64,000 nt of DNA, from assembly GCA_018333515.1 (NCBI GenBank), contig JAGXSZ010000030.1:188501-252500 (forward strand), read 5' to 3'. The notes under the pieces are model-generated. The model saw only the letters and a program-made list of their open reading frames with translations, made no database searches and was not told where the DNA came from. Origin of the DNA: Actinomycetota bacterium (GTDB lineage: Bacteria > Actinomycetota > Aquicultoria > Aquicultorales > Aquicultoraceae). This document shows, one piece after another, positions 1 through 6,481 of this stretch; position 1 is the first letter of the stretch; each line of letters begins with the position of its first letter. The position numbers and the translations under genes were made by a program.

Positions 1-348
1 GGAGAGCTGGAGTCCTTCGACCAGTTCCTGCACGAAGACGTCATCGTGCACGCCCCAGCAGGACTCTCTACTGTCGGCCTGCAGAACGAGAGGAACTCCT
101 GGCGCAAAGCCAGAGACGCCATGCCGGACATCCATCACGAGTTCCTTGAGGTGGTGGCCGATGGCCCGGTGGTGGCAGCTCGTTGCGTCGTTACCGGTAC
201 CTTGCGCGGTGCGTACGGCACGTTCTCGGCGCAAGGCCGATCCTTCAGGGTGGACCAGGCACTATTCGCACACGTTCGAGACGGCAAGATTGACGAGTTG
301 TGGGAGATCGTTGATACCGACAATCTCCGCGAGCAGCTCGCAGAGTAG
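1..348 (+). CDS. SnoaL-like / ester-cyclase-fold protein, 5' partial
   Basis: The reading frame is open from base 1 and ends at TAG 346-348, so the start lies before the window; about 115 residues are visible. The text (DQFLHEDVIVHAPAG near the start, then GTFSAQGRSFRVDQALFAHV and DGKIDELWEIVDT) fits the NTF2/SnoaL-like fold, in which a cone-shaped barrel binds small hydrophobic ligands; members include polyketide cyclases and many of unknown role. The Gly-Lys-Ile-x-Glu-x-Trp strand near the C-terminus is typical of this family. An attC site follows 22 bases downstream, so this is the cargo of an integron cassette. The substrate cannot be named from sequence. Confidence 0.72.
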   Translation, partial: GELESFDQFLHEDVIVHAPAGLSTVGLQNERNSWRKARDAMPDIHHEFLEVVADGPVVAARCVVTGTLRGAYGTFSAQGRSFRVDQALFAHVRDGKIDELWEIVDTDNLREQLAE

Positions 349-369
349 CCGCACTAGCACGTTGGCTCT

Positions 370-456
370 GGCTAACAAGCGCATCAACCCGACGCGCAGA
401 AGCGCTGGGATAGACTGGAATCGCTCGTCGCGCGGGTTATGCGCAACACGTTAGGC
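370..456 (+). other. attC recombination site 1
   Basis: The left end reads GGCTAAC (370-376, one base off RYYYAAC) and the right end GTTAGGC (450-456, a full GTTRRRY match). The arms pair as an imperfect palindrome: left AAGCGCATCAACCCGACGCG against right CGCGGGTTATGCGCAACACG, with the extra unpaired bases expected of a folded attC bottom strand. At 87 bp it is within the normal attC range. It follows the SnoaL-like gene and precedes the next small gene, as in a cassette array. Confidence 0.88.
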
Positions 457-473
457 TTACAAAGGGGAATTTT

Positions 474-689
474 ATGGCTGGCATGCTTCAAATAATCACG
501 TACTTACTTGCTTTTTACCTTGTAGTAAAAGGCCTAGAAATTTTACAAATTGCCTTGGCATCTAATCGAGAAAAACGTGGTGGCATTATTACGTTTGGAG
601 CGCTAGTTCTAATAGCCTGCATAATAGCTGCTGGAGGTTTCGTCAGTATGCAAGACCAGCAGGCGCAGTCATTAAGTAGTGATAGGTAG
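474..689 (+). CDS. small two-helix membrane protein (integron cassette cargo)
   Basis: A 71-residue protein starting at ATG 474 after a GGGGAA ribosome site. It has two hydrophobic stretches, residues about 5-28 (IITYLLAFYLVVKGLEILQI) and 38-56 (IITFGALVLIACIIAAGGFV), separated by a charged SNREKRGG turn, so a hairpin membrane protein is likely. It is bounded by attC sites 1 and 2 and is the only gene in its cassette. I do not recognise a family. Small membrane proteins are common cassette cargo, and no function can be assigned. Confidence 0.7.
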   Translation: MAGMLQIITYLLAFYLVVKGLEILQIALASNREKRGGIITFGALVLIACIIAAGGFVSMQDQQAQSLSSDR

Positions 690-694
690 AAACT

Positions 695-754
695 GCCTAA
701 CCCATCCATCAAGCGGGACGCGCTAAAGCGCGCCCCTTATGTCAAACGTTATGC
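695..754 (+). other. attC recombination site 2
   Basis: Left core GCCTAAC (695-701) matches RYYYAAC; right core GTTATGC (748-754) has one mismatch to GTTRRRY. The centre forms a hairpin GGGACGCGC/GCGCGCCCC around TAAA, and the flanks CATCAAG and CTTATG pair loosely. The 60-bp length is the classic short attC size. Confidence 0.88.
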
Positions 755-775
755 ACATTCTTTGGGGGAGTGGAA

Positions 776-1654
776 ATGGTAGATCGAGAAGACCTGATCA
801 TCCCTGTGTATCTGAACCAGCGAGTGGTGTTCGACCTCGTTGCCATGCTTCAGGGCGGGATAGCAGCCGTGACGCAGGTGTCCCAGACGCAGTCCGACTC
901 GAGTAGCGTGACCGGTGAGGTTTCCTCCACATTCGGGCTGAGTCAGGCGTTGTCTTCGCTGCTGCGCATTGACTTCTCGGGGAAAGCGGGAGGTGGGCTG
1001 GCGAACGAAACAGGCGAGACTCGCAGCGAACAGCGAATCCACACACCTGCTTCGCTGTTCATCGCTCTTCGTGCTCTGCTTCGGGAGAAGCACTTCATCA
1101 TCGAAGACGCAAGCGACGCGGCGTTCGCGCCGGGCGATATTGTTGAGTTCTCGGCTGTGCTGCAGCGGAACCCGCTGCTCGAGACCATCGATTCGTTTGT
1201 TGAGCTGGTCGACATGATGCAGGCATTCTCGCAGGGCGAGCCAAAGCAGAAGGGTGGCCAGTCCTCTGACCTGAACAAGATGAAGCGCCAGATGGAATCC
1301 TTCGTGAAGACGCTGAAGGGCAGCGACACGGTGGACCTCACAACAAGTCCCCTTCGGTCCTCTCACCGCGCCGTGATCACCCTGGAGCAGCAGTACCTGA
1401 ATGACCCATCGATGGCCGATCTTGTTGACGGCACGTTCCGTGTTGTCGGCAAGCTCACCAGAGTCGTTGCCGACACGGATGAGCCCATCAGCCTCAATCG
1501 GAAGTCGGCGATGGGTAAGCTTCCACCGTCGGCGCTTGCCGACATGAAGAAGGCCTTCGATAGTCCTGAACTTGGCGGCTTCTCTTTCCCGCCGCTAGAG
1601 TGGGAGATACCCGGCCCGGCAATACACGTAATGCCAATCGCAATCTTCGCTTAG
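776..1654 (+). CDS. DUF6414-like protein (integron cassette cargo)
   Basis: 292 residues starting at ATG 776, which sits five bases after GGGGGAG; the in-frame GTG at 770 overlaps that ribosome site and is less likely. The N-terminus (IIPVYLNQRVVFDLVAMLQGG) followed by a glycine/serine-rich strand, then THTP-like text (RIHTPASLFIALRALLREK) and FVELVDMMQAF, resembles the uncharacterised DUF6414 family as I remember it. No enzyme motif or membrane segment is visible. The gene lies between attC 2 and attC 3 as single cargo. DUF6414 proteins often occur in accessory islands; a role in defence would be a guess. Confidence 0.6.
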   Translation: MVDREDLIIPVYLNQRVVFDLVAMLQGGIAAVTQVSQTQSDSSSVTGEVSSTFGLSQALSSLLRIDFSGKAGGGLANETGETRSEQRIHTPASLFIALRALLREKHFIIEDASDAAFAPGDIVEFSAVLQRNPLLETIDSFVELVDMMQAFSQGEPKQKGGQSSDLNKMKRQMESFVKTLKGSDTVDLTTSPLRSSHRAVITLEQQYLNDPSMADLVDGTFRVVGKLTRVVADTDEPISLNRKSAMGKLPPSALADMKKAFDSPELGGFSFPPLEWEIPGPAIHVMPIAIFA

Positions 1655-1658
1655 TCGG

Positions 1659-1744
1659 GCATAACCCGCGGATCAACCCGGCACGCGCGTGGTTTTCGTA
1701 CTCTGTCAGCGTTGGCATGCGGGTTATCCGCAAGAACGTTATGT
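1659..1744 (+). other. attC recombination site 3
   Basis: Left core GCATAAC (1659-1665) and right core GTTATGT (1738-1744). The arms CCCGCGGATCAACCCGGCA and TGCGGGTTATCCGCAAG are complementary with the usual bulges. The 86-bp site begins only a few bases after the stop codon of the DUF6414-like gene. Confidence 0.86.
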
Positions 1745-1802
1745 AGGGATAATTAAACCTGAAAAATAATCGATTATGAGGGTTTGGGGACGTTGAGGGT
1801 TT

Positions 1803-1907
1803 GGGGACGTTGTTACGGGAGTTACGGATGTTTTCTTGTTTTAGGAGAACCTTTGCTATTGTACGATATTTTCAACTCGCAACCGTAGCAACCGTAGCAA
1901 CGTCCCC
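1803..1907. mobile_element. palindromic MITE-like element, copy A
   Basis: The ends are inverted repeats: GGGGACGTTGTTACGG at the left and a near complement, ending AGCAACGTCCCC, at the right. The interior (TTACGGAT ... CCTTTGCTATTGTACGAT ... AACTCGC) matches the copy at 3980-4074 closely enough to be the same element. Both ends stutter: a 17-bp unit is duplicated at 1778-1794/1795-1811, and AACCGTAGC is duplicated at the right. It has no coding capacity, so any transposition would be driven in trans (a RAYT or IS200-type transposase is an inference). It occupies a cassette that has no gene. Confidence 0.7.
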
Positions 1908-1954
1908 TACAACTGGAGCCGCACGGCGCGCAGGTTGTCCATCAGACGTTATGC
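1908..1954 (+). other. attC recombination site 4, left part damaged
   Basis: The right half is normal: GGCGCGCAGGTTGTCCATC followed by core GTTATGC (1948-1954). The left half is short (TACAACTGGAGCCGCACGG), its core looks altered, and it abuts the right end of the palindromic element. The site is about 47 bp, below the usual size. I infer that insertion of the element removed or replaced the start of this attC. Confidence 0.6.
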
Positions 1955-2019
1955 GGAAATAGATTTTATAGTTTGCCTAGTTGTGCTAATATGCACACAT
2001 TGTGGTAATATAGGAAATA

Positions 2020-2298
2020 ATGAAGCATATAAATTGGAATACGCAGAAAAGCCTAAAACTCAAGGAATTAAGGGGCGTCTGTTTCGAGGACATTGTTTAT
2101 TATATTGAAAAGGGTGGTTTGTTGGATGACTATCAACATCCTAATCAGAAAAGATATTCGGGACAACGGATAATGGCAATCGGGATAAATAATTATGCGT
2201 ATCTTGTACCTTATGTTGAGAATGAAGAGGAAATATTTCTAAAAACCATTATCCCCAGTAGAAAGGCAACAGAAATCTACTTTGGAGGAAGAGAATGA
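2020..2298 (+). CDS. BrnT/DUF4258-like toxin of a type II toxin-antitoxin pair
   Basis: 92 residues from ATG 2020 behind a weak AGGAA site. The pattern INWN...KLKELRGVCFEDIVYYIEKG, a central YLVPYVENEEEIFLKTIIPSRKAT and a final Y match the BrnT-type fold (RelE-like ribonuclease), where the S/A-R-K-A-T segment near the C-terminus is conserved. The antitoxin gene overlaps it by four bases (ATGA), the usual toxin-first order of this group. The segment is much richer in A+T than the housekeeping genes, consistent with transfer. It lies just after the damaged attC 4, so it may be cassette cargo. Toxicity is inferred from family. Confidence 0.72.
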   Translation: MKHINWNTQKSLKLKELRGVCFEDIVYYIEKGGLLDDYQHPNQKRYSGQRIMAIGINNYAYLVPYVENEEEIFLKTIIPSRKATEIYFGGRE

Positions 2299-2573
2299 AA
2301 ACTGATTTAACTAAAGAAGAACAGGAAATATTGGACAGTTTTGAAAAAGGCGAATGGGTTCCAGAAAAGGACCTTTCGAAAAGAAAATCAGAACTGATGA
2401 AGTACGCAAGAAGTACTTTAAAGAAAGATAAAAGATTAAACATAAGAATTTCCGAAAGAGACTTGAACGAACTGCAAAGAAAGGCAATAACGGAAGGGTT
2501 GCCTTATCAGACCTATGTTGCCAGTATAATTCATAAATTTCTAAACGGTAAGCTAAGAGAGGTAAAAGAATAG
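2295..2573 (+). CDS. CopG-type antitoxin partner
   Basis: 92 residues overlapping the toxin by ATGA. The N-terminal half is acidic (EEQEILDSFEKGEWVPEKDL) and would wrap the toxin. The C-terminal half (KRLNIRISERDLNELQRKAITEGLPYQTYVASIIHKFLNGKL) is a ribbon-helix-helix DNA-binding region of the CopG/Arc type: a beta strand LNIRIS followed by two helices. This is the standard partner of the BrnT/DUF4258-like toxins and would repress the pair's own promoter just before 2020. Confidence 0.78.
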   Translation: MKTDLTKEEQEILDSFEKGEWVPEKDLSKRKSELMKYARSTLKKDKRLNIRISERDLNELQRKAITEGLPYQTYVASIIHKFLNGKLREVKE

Positions 2574-2604
2574 CTACATCACAAATCAATCCAATGGACG
2601 GCAA

Positions 2605-2727
2605 ATCGCGCCACCCCTGGGCGACAAAAAAGATCAATATGCTGTGAGGGTATCTGGAAATTGGAGTGTGGTTTTCAAGTTTATTGACGGCGATGCCTAT
2701 ATCGTCGATTATGACGATTATCATTAA
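2605..2727 (+). pseudogene. higB: higB toxin remnant, 5' half missing
   Basis: No start codon and no N-terminal half exist, but the frame ending at TAA 2725-2727 reads PPLGDKKDQYAVRVSGNW, then SVVFKFIDGDAYIVDYDDYH. This is the C-terminal half of HigB, a RelE-family mRNA interferase, including the conserved W.(V/L).F.F..GDA..VDY.DYH ending. It lies 11 bases upstream of higA, the normal toxin-then-antitoxin order. The missing front (about 50 residues) is replaced by the end of the preceding toxin-antitoxin pair. The product should be inactive. Confidence 0.78.
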
Positions 2728-2738
2728 GAGGTAGTAAC

Positions 2739-3053
2739 ATGAAAACAATGACAAGACAACCAACGCACCCCGGAAAGATTATAAAAGAAGATTATTTAAA
2801 ACCGTTATCCTTGACCATAAACGAGTTAGCGTCGATTCTGGGTATCTCAAGAAAGACATTATCTAAGATTGTAAATGAAAGAAGTGCTGTTACTCCGAAT
2901 ATGGCACTTCGTTTATCTCGCGCGTTTGATACGACTCCTGAGTTTTGGCTTAATCTGCAGAGGAATTATGATTTGCGGCAGGCCGAGCATGCATCAAATG
3001 AATGGCAGAAGGTTAAACCGCTCTCTTCTCGATTGCTTCATTCACGTATTTAG
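2739..3053 (+). CDS. higA: HigA-family antitoxin (XRE repressor), orphaned
   Basis: 104 residues, ATG 2739 after AAGAGGTAGT. HPGKIIKEDYLKPLSLTINELASILGISRKTLSKIVNERSAVTPNMALRLSRAF is the helix-turn-helix of HigA, and the later YDLRQAEHASNEWQKVKPL is its signature C-terminus. Residues after KVKPL (SSRLLHSRI) are read-through into unrelated sequence, so the original stop has probably been lost. Its toxin gene is only a fragment, so the antitoxin is an orphan. It may still repress its own promoter. Confidence 0.85.
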   Translation: MKTMTRQPTHPGKIIKEDYLKPLSLTINELASILGISRKTLSKIVNERSAVTPNMALRLSRAFDTTPEFWLNLQRNYDLRQAEHASNEWQKVKPLSSRLLHSRI

Positions 3054-3140
3054 GATAGGGAAGCCCATGCCTTCCGACATTCATTCGCAACTCACCTATT
3101 GGAAGGCGGCCTGCGCTATCCGAAAGAATTTATGGAATCT
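3054..3140 (+). pseudogene. tyrosine recombinase (integrase) fragment with HxxR box
   Basis: In the frame starting at 3054 the DNA reads D-R-E-A-H-A-F-R-H-S-F-A-T-H-L-L-E-G-G. H-x-F-R-H-S-F-A-T-H-L-L-E is the conserved box II of tyrosine recombinases, closest in feel to integron integrases and XerC/D, and includes the catalytic H-x-x-R. Similarity stops soon after, and the box-II tyrosine partner (LGH...Y) is absent. A stop codon at 3051 lies in the same frame just upstream. It is therefore a scrap of at most about 30 codons between higA and a gene-poor stretch. From 3141 to 3402 I see no convincing gene. Confidence 0.6.
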
Positions 3141-3402
3141 CTAAACATAGTTAGACGCATTGAGGAGGCCGTGGTGGTAGGGGTCGTCCAGGAACAAGTC
3201 GATAGCCGGCCTGTGTCGGCAGTTGACCTGCCAAAGAGAGGGCGCCGCAAAGGAGACCCGAGGAGGAACGCTACCGGATCCGCACTGGGTTTGCTCCATC
3301 AACGGCTGTCTTCTTGTTCCACGAGCCATCTCACGGAAACCAGGGACTCGACGTCGAGAATTTTCTCAAGCCAGACAACCGCGATGAACACGGTGATGAT
3401 AC

Positions 3403-4239
3403 ATGCTGAGTAGTCTTCCTGTACGACCAGCCACGCCCGCCGATTTTCGAACCGTTACTTTCCTGATTCACATGACAATGGGAGAGTTCGCAAACTATCT
3501 ATTTGGCGCAGGCGACCCCGCAAAAGCACTCGGTGTCCTCACCCAACTCTTCACGCAACAACGGAACAGGCTCAGCTATCAATTTACCGATGTAGTTGAA
3601 GCAGACGATAAGGTCATTGGCGTATTGCTCAGTTATCCGGGCAGGATGATGAACCATCTAGGAATCTCAACGGGGAAGCAACTCTGGGAAATATATGGCG
3701 CGATTAAATTCATTCGCTTTGTGCGAAGGGCGCTACCGCTTGCCTTCGCACGAGAAGCGGGCGCCGATGAGTACTTCATCAACACACTGGCCGTGTTGCC
3801 TGATTTCCAAGGGCAAGGCATCGGGACTTACTTGATGTCTTACGCAGAGCACAAAGCGAGAAACATGAATTGCAATAAATGCGCGCTCAATGTTGAAGTG
3901 AGCAACCTGCGCGCCTGTCATCTCTATGAGCGCCTCGGGTATCGAATGGTGGAAACTGTCAAGTTTGATTGGGGTAGCAGGGGACGTTGTTACGGGAGTT
4001 ACGGATTTCCTTTTGCCTGGGAGAGCCTTTACTATTGTACAATTCCTTTAGCTCGCCACCGTAACAACGTCCCCCTTGCCCCTTGCCTACGCAAATTCGC
4101 CTACGAACAAATCATCGCCCGCGACAAAACCAGCCTAGATATCTTCTGGCTCAAAGACAAGAGCTTAGCCGACCTGGACAATCTACCCGAACCCGACGAG
4201 CTGGCGCTAGAAATCATCGAAAACCTTGAGGCCTGCTAA
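3403..4239 (+). CDS. GNAT-family N-acetyltransferase with an in-frame insertion and foreign tail
   Basis: ATG 3403. Residues 1-190 form a GNAT acetyltransferase: PATPADFRTVTFLI at the N-terminus, the acetyl-CoA loop FINTLAVLPDFQGQGIGTYLM (R/Q-x-x-G-x-G/A type) near residues 127-147, and NLRACHLYERLGYRMVETVKFD at the end. A native GNAT would stop about here. Instead the frame runs through a 95-bp palindromic element (3980-4074) and then through about 50 residues that match the C-terminus of type I DNA methyltransferase HsdM. The reading frame therefore looks like a three-part chimera of 278 residues. The acetyltransferase half appears intact; whether the fused protein is made or folds is unknown. 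The acetyl acceptor is unknown. Confidence 0.72.
   Translation: MLSSLPVRPATPADFRTVTFLIHMTMGEFANYLFGAGDPAKALGVLTQLFTQQRNRLSYQFTDVVEADDKVIGVLLSYPGRMMNHLGISTGKQLWEIYGAIKFIRFVRRALPLAFAREAGADEYFINTLAVLPDFQGQGIGTYLMSYAEHKARNMNCNKCALNVEVSNLRACHLYERLGYRMVETVKFDWGSRGRCYGSYGFPFAWESLYYCTIPLARHRNNVPLAPCLRKFAYEQIIARDKTSLDIFWLKDKSLADLDNLPEPDELALEIIENLEAC
3980..4074. mobile_element. palindromic MITE-like element, copy B (inside the GNAT frame)
   Basis: The left end GGGGACGTTGTTACGG and right end CCGTAACAACGTCCCC are perfect inverted repeats of 16 bp. The interior TTACGGAT, GAGCCTTTACTATTGTAC and TAGCTCGC segments parallel copy A at 1803-1907. It sits at the 3' end of the GNAT coding sequence and has no stop in that frame, so it extends the protein by about 32 residues. 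Confidence 0.78.
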
Positions 4240-4271
4240 ACAGCTTCAGGGAAATCATTGGTGCTATTTAA
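4090..4271 (+). pseudogene. hsdM: type I restriction-modification HsdM, C-terminal remnant
   Basis: The frame continuing from the GNAT gene reads KFAYEQIIARDKTSLDIFW, then LKDKSLADLDNLPEPDELALEIIENLEA. This is the characteristic end of N6-adenine methyltransferase subunits (RDK.SLDIFWLKD.SL.D.DNLP.PD...EI.E.LEAAL..FREI). After LEA the frame hits TAA, but one base over it continues LLNSFREIIGAI and stops at 4269-4271, so a one-base shift has broken it. Everything upstream in hsdM is gone, replaced by the GNAT gene and the palindromic element. Confidence 0.7.
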
Positions 4272-4576
4272 TCATAGTATTTAGTGGTCTTCAATGCTCT
4301 ACACCAACGTCTTTAATCGCAGAGCAGCTGGGGTTCGCAGCCCCGTCGATATGTTGTAAGATTAAATACGGTAGCTTTGGAGAGGATTATATGCCGATCA
4401 GTGTAAGACACAATAATAAAATAGCGTTTCATGTCAACAGCCACATCTAGCACTGATTATATCCGCAAGTTACGAATTTTAGCAGGCGTCTTATATGGAC
4501 ACAATCAATGAATTTGGAGTATTATACGGATCATTATATACATTATTAGGCAAACACGAAGACAAGTGGGGGAATG
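4272..4576. other. about 300 bp without a recognisable gene
   Basis: AT-rich sequence between the HsdM remnant and the DUF4062 gene. A 19-codon frame (4391-4450) has a GGAGAGG site before it but no known similarity. ATTAGGC at 4545-4551 resembles the right core of an attC, but I find no matching left half. No terminator or tRNA is visible. Confidence 0.45.
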
Positions 4577-5764
4577 ATGGCGGGACTCAGGGTGTTCGTT
4601 TCTTCGACCTGCTATGACTTGTCGGCGGTGCGTGGGCAGCTGCGGGTCTTTCTGCAGTCGCTTGGCCACGATCCTGTGATGAGTGATTTCAACGACGTGC
4701 TCTACGACCCTCGAGTCCACACGCATACGAGCTGCGTGGACGAAGTCGCGAGTTGCGACGTGGTCGTCCTCATCGTCGGCTCTCGATACGGTGGCAAGTC
4801 CTTCCCCGAAGCCCTTGCGACCATCGACTTCGAGCAGCTGCAATCCGAAAGCAAGAGCGTGGACGCCCTGAAGGACCTGGATGCGGCCTCTGTAACCCAG
4901 CTTGAGATTCTGAAGGCGGTCGAACAGGGTTTGCCCGTGTTCACGTTTGTCGACGAACGCGTCTGGCACGACCATGCTCTGTACGAGAAGAACAAGAACA
5001 AGCCAATCCTCTCAGAAATCACCTTCCCTTCGATCGAGAAGCCCGAGACCGCGAGGTTCATCTTCGAGTTCATCAATTTCCTGCGCCATCGAACTCGCAA
5101 TAACAGCGTCTTTCCGTTCGGAAAGGTCCAGGACATTGAGGAGACACTTCGTCGTCAGTGGTCCAGTCTGTTCCAGCGCCTGCTCAACGAGCAGAGACAG
5201 CGCGAGTCAGAGGCGAGACGCATCGACGTACTCACAGAACAGTTCGCGGACCTCAAGACTGCGATCCTCACTACGATTGGCTCCTCCAATGAGCGCGAAG
5301 TGGCGCGAGGTGTCGTACGGTTTCGCCGCCTCGTCGATTTCGTGCGGGCGCTGGGACTTCACGATGATTCGTTCGTGCTGCGTGAGCGTCACTCGTGGGA
5401 GGAGCTGCTTGAGCGGGCGGGAATCGTTGACGTGGTCGACGCAGAACGCCTTCATTGGGCGCGTCGCTCAAGCTCCCGGTCATTCGCGATGCAGCGCAGC
5501 AGGCTCTTCCTCCTAAAGGGCGATGAGACCTTCTACGAGGTTAGAGTCTCGATAGAACGCTTCAACGACCTGTCTTTGGACTGGGCAGCTTGGTGCGAGC
5601 TCGCACCTGATTCGCGCGCGGTAATCATAGACGCACTCTCTGAGATGGTCACGGGACCTGGCATCGCTCGGTACGTCAGAGAACCGTTCGGCCGGTACTT
5701 GGATTCCATCGAAAGAGACACGGTTCTCACGGAAATCGAGAACTCGGACGGAAGAGTTGTCTAA
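4577..5764 (+). CDS. DUF4062 domain protein (integron cassette cargo)
   Basis: 395 residues. ATG 4577 is chosen over the adjacent ATG 4574 because it leaves four bases after GGGGG. The first 150 residues carry the DUF4062 pattern: LRVFVSSTCYDLSAVRGQL, DVLYDPRVHTHTSCVDEVASCDVVVLIVGSRYGGK, TQLEILKAVEQGLPVFTFVDE. This is a Rossmann-like domain related to TIR/SLOG sensors and is often fused to STAND NTPases in anti-phage proteins. Here it is followed by a helical, charged region (QRQRESEARRIDVLTEQFADLKTAI) and an unknown C-terminal domain, with no NTPase motif. Its stop codon overlaps attC 5. Confidence 0.8.
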   Translation: MAGLRVFVSSTCYDLSAVRGQLRVFLQSLGHDPVMSDFNDVLYDPRVHTHTSCVDEVASCDVVVLIVGSRYGGKSFPEALATIDFEQLQSESKSVDALKDLDAASVTQLEILKAVEQGLPVFTFVDERVWHDHALYEKNKNKPILSEITFPSIEKPETARFIFEFINFLRHRTRNNSVFPFGKVQDIEETLRRQWSSLFQRLLNEQRQRESEARRIDVLTEQFADLKTAILTTIGSSNEREVARGVVRFRRLVDFVRALGLHDDSFVLRERHSWEELLERAGIVDVVDAERLHWARRSSSRSFAMQRSRLFLLKGDETFYEVRVSIERFNDLSLDWAAWCELAPDSRAVIIDALSEMVTGPGIARYVREPFGRYLDSIERDTVLTEIENSDGRVV

Positions 5765-5818
5765 CAAACGGATCAACCTGACTCGCTTCGCTCGCAGGTT
5801 ATCCGTCAGACGTTGGGC
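5759..5818 (+). other. attC recombination site 5
   Basis: Both cores are perfect: GTCTAAC (5759-5765) fits RYYYAAC and GTTGGGC (5812-5818) fits GTTRRRY. Arms AAACGGATCAACCTG and CAGGTTATCCGTCAGAC pair with one bulge, and the apex is CTCGCTTCGCTCG. It is 60 bp and overlaps the stop codon of the DUF4062 gene. Confidence 0.94.
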
Positions 5819-5836
5819 CTAAAAATGGGAGTAGCA

Positions 5837-6388
5837 ATGGCTTGGAACAATGAAAGTCAAATAGAATCGCGTAAGTATCGCTGTGGATACTGCGGCAATA
5901 TTGTTGCGACCGACAAGGGGTTCTTTGATAAGGACGGAAAATTCCTGGCCTATCCATGCCCTCACTGCAATAAACTATCATTTTTCGACGAGCCCGGTAA
6001 TAATCAGACGCCTGGTGTTGCTCCCGGCAATGATGTTGGTTACCTTCCAAAGGAATTGGAGGCCATCTACAACGAGGCGCGTCGTTGCGTTTCGGTTAAT
6101 GCCTTCACGGCAGCGGTACTCGCTTGTCGAAAGCTGCTCATGCATATAGCTGTGGAGCAGAAGGCTGAGCCAGGCAAAGCGTTCATCTTCTATGTAGAGT
6201 TCCTAGCAAACAACGGCTATGTCCCACCGAATGGAAAAGGTTGGGTAGATCACATTCGGAAGAAGGGAAACGAGGCAACTCATGAGATTGTTCTCATGTC
6301 GGCTGAAGACGCTCTTGAGCTTATCTCTTTTTCTGAGATGCTCCTGAAGTTTATCTACGAGTTTCCCGCCCGTGTCCCAACCAAGTAG
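5837..6388 (+). CDS. DUF4145 protein with N-terminal zinc ribbon (cassette cargo 1)
   Basis: 183 residues. ATG 5837 is chosen because GGGAG lies seven bases before it; ATG 5825 has no usable site. Two Cys pairs (CGYC and CPHC) form a zinc ribbon in the first 45 residues. The rest, KELEAIYNEARRCVSVNAFTAAVLACRKLL ... HIRKKGNEATHEI ... ISFSEMLLKFIYEFPARV, is the DUF4145 helical domain. As far as I recall DUF4145 is placed with HEPN folds, and the visible R-x-x-G-N-E-x-x-H could be the HEPN-type R...H motif. It is the only gene between attC 5 and attC 6. A second DUF4145 protein follows two cassettes later. Confidence 0.82.
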   Translation: MAWNNESQIESRKYRCGYCGNIVATDKGFFDKDGKFLAYPCPHCNKLSFFDEPGNNQTPGVAPGNDVGYLPKELEAIYNEARRCVSVNAFTAAVLACRKLLMHIAVEQKAEPGKAFIFYVEFLANNGYVPPNGKGWVDHIRKKGNEATHEIVLMSAEDALELISFSEMLLKFIYEFPARVPTK

Positions 6389-6394
6389 CGGCGG

Positions 6395-6461
6395 GCCCAA
6401 CAACGGGTTCCAGAGGACGTCGGCGCTAACGCGCCGCCACCCCTAAATCCGAGCGTTGGGC
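6395..6461 (+). other. attC recombination site 6
   Basis: Perfect cores GCCCAAC (6395-6401) and GTTGGGC (6455-6461). The arms include GGCGGC-type pairing around CGGCGCTAACGCGCCG, with AACGGGTT against AAATCCGAG as imperfect flanks. It starts seven bases after the DUF4145 stop codon. Confidence 0.93.
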
Positions 6462-6481
6462 AAATATAAAAGAGGTATTAA

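Noticed and set aside
749-1366. 205-residue minus-strand frame opposite the DUF6414-like gene
   Set aside because: Antisense to a better supported gene with ribosome site and cassette context; no family match.
4545-4551. ATTAGGC as another attC core
   Set aside because: No left half or paired arm upstream.
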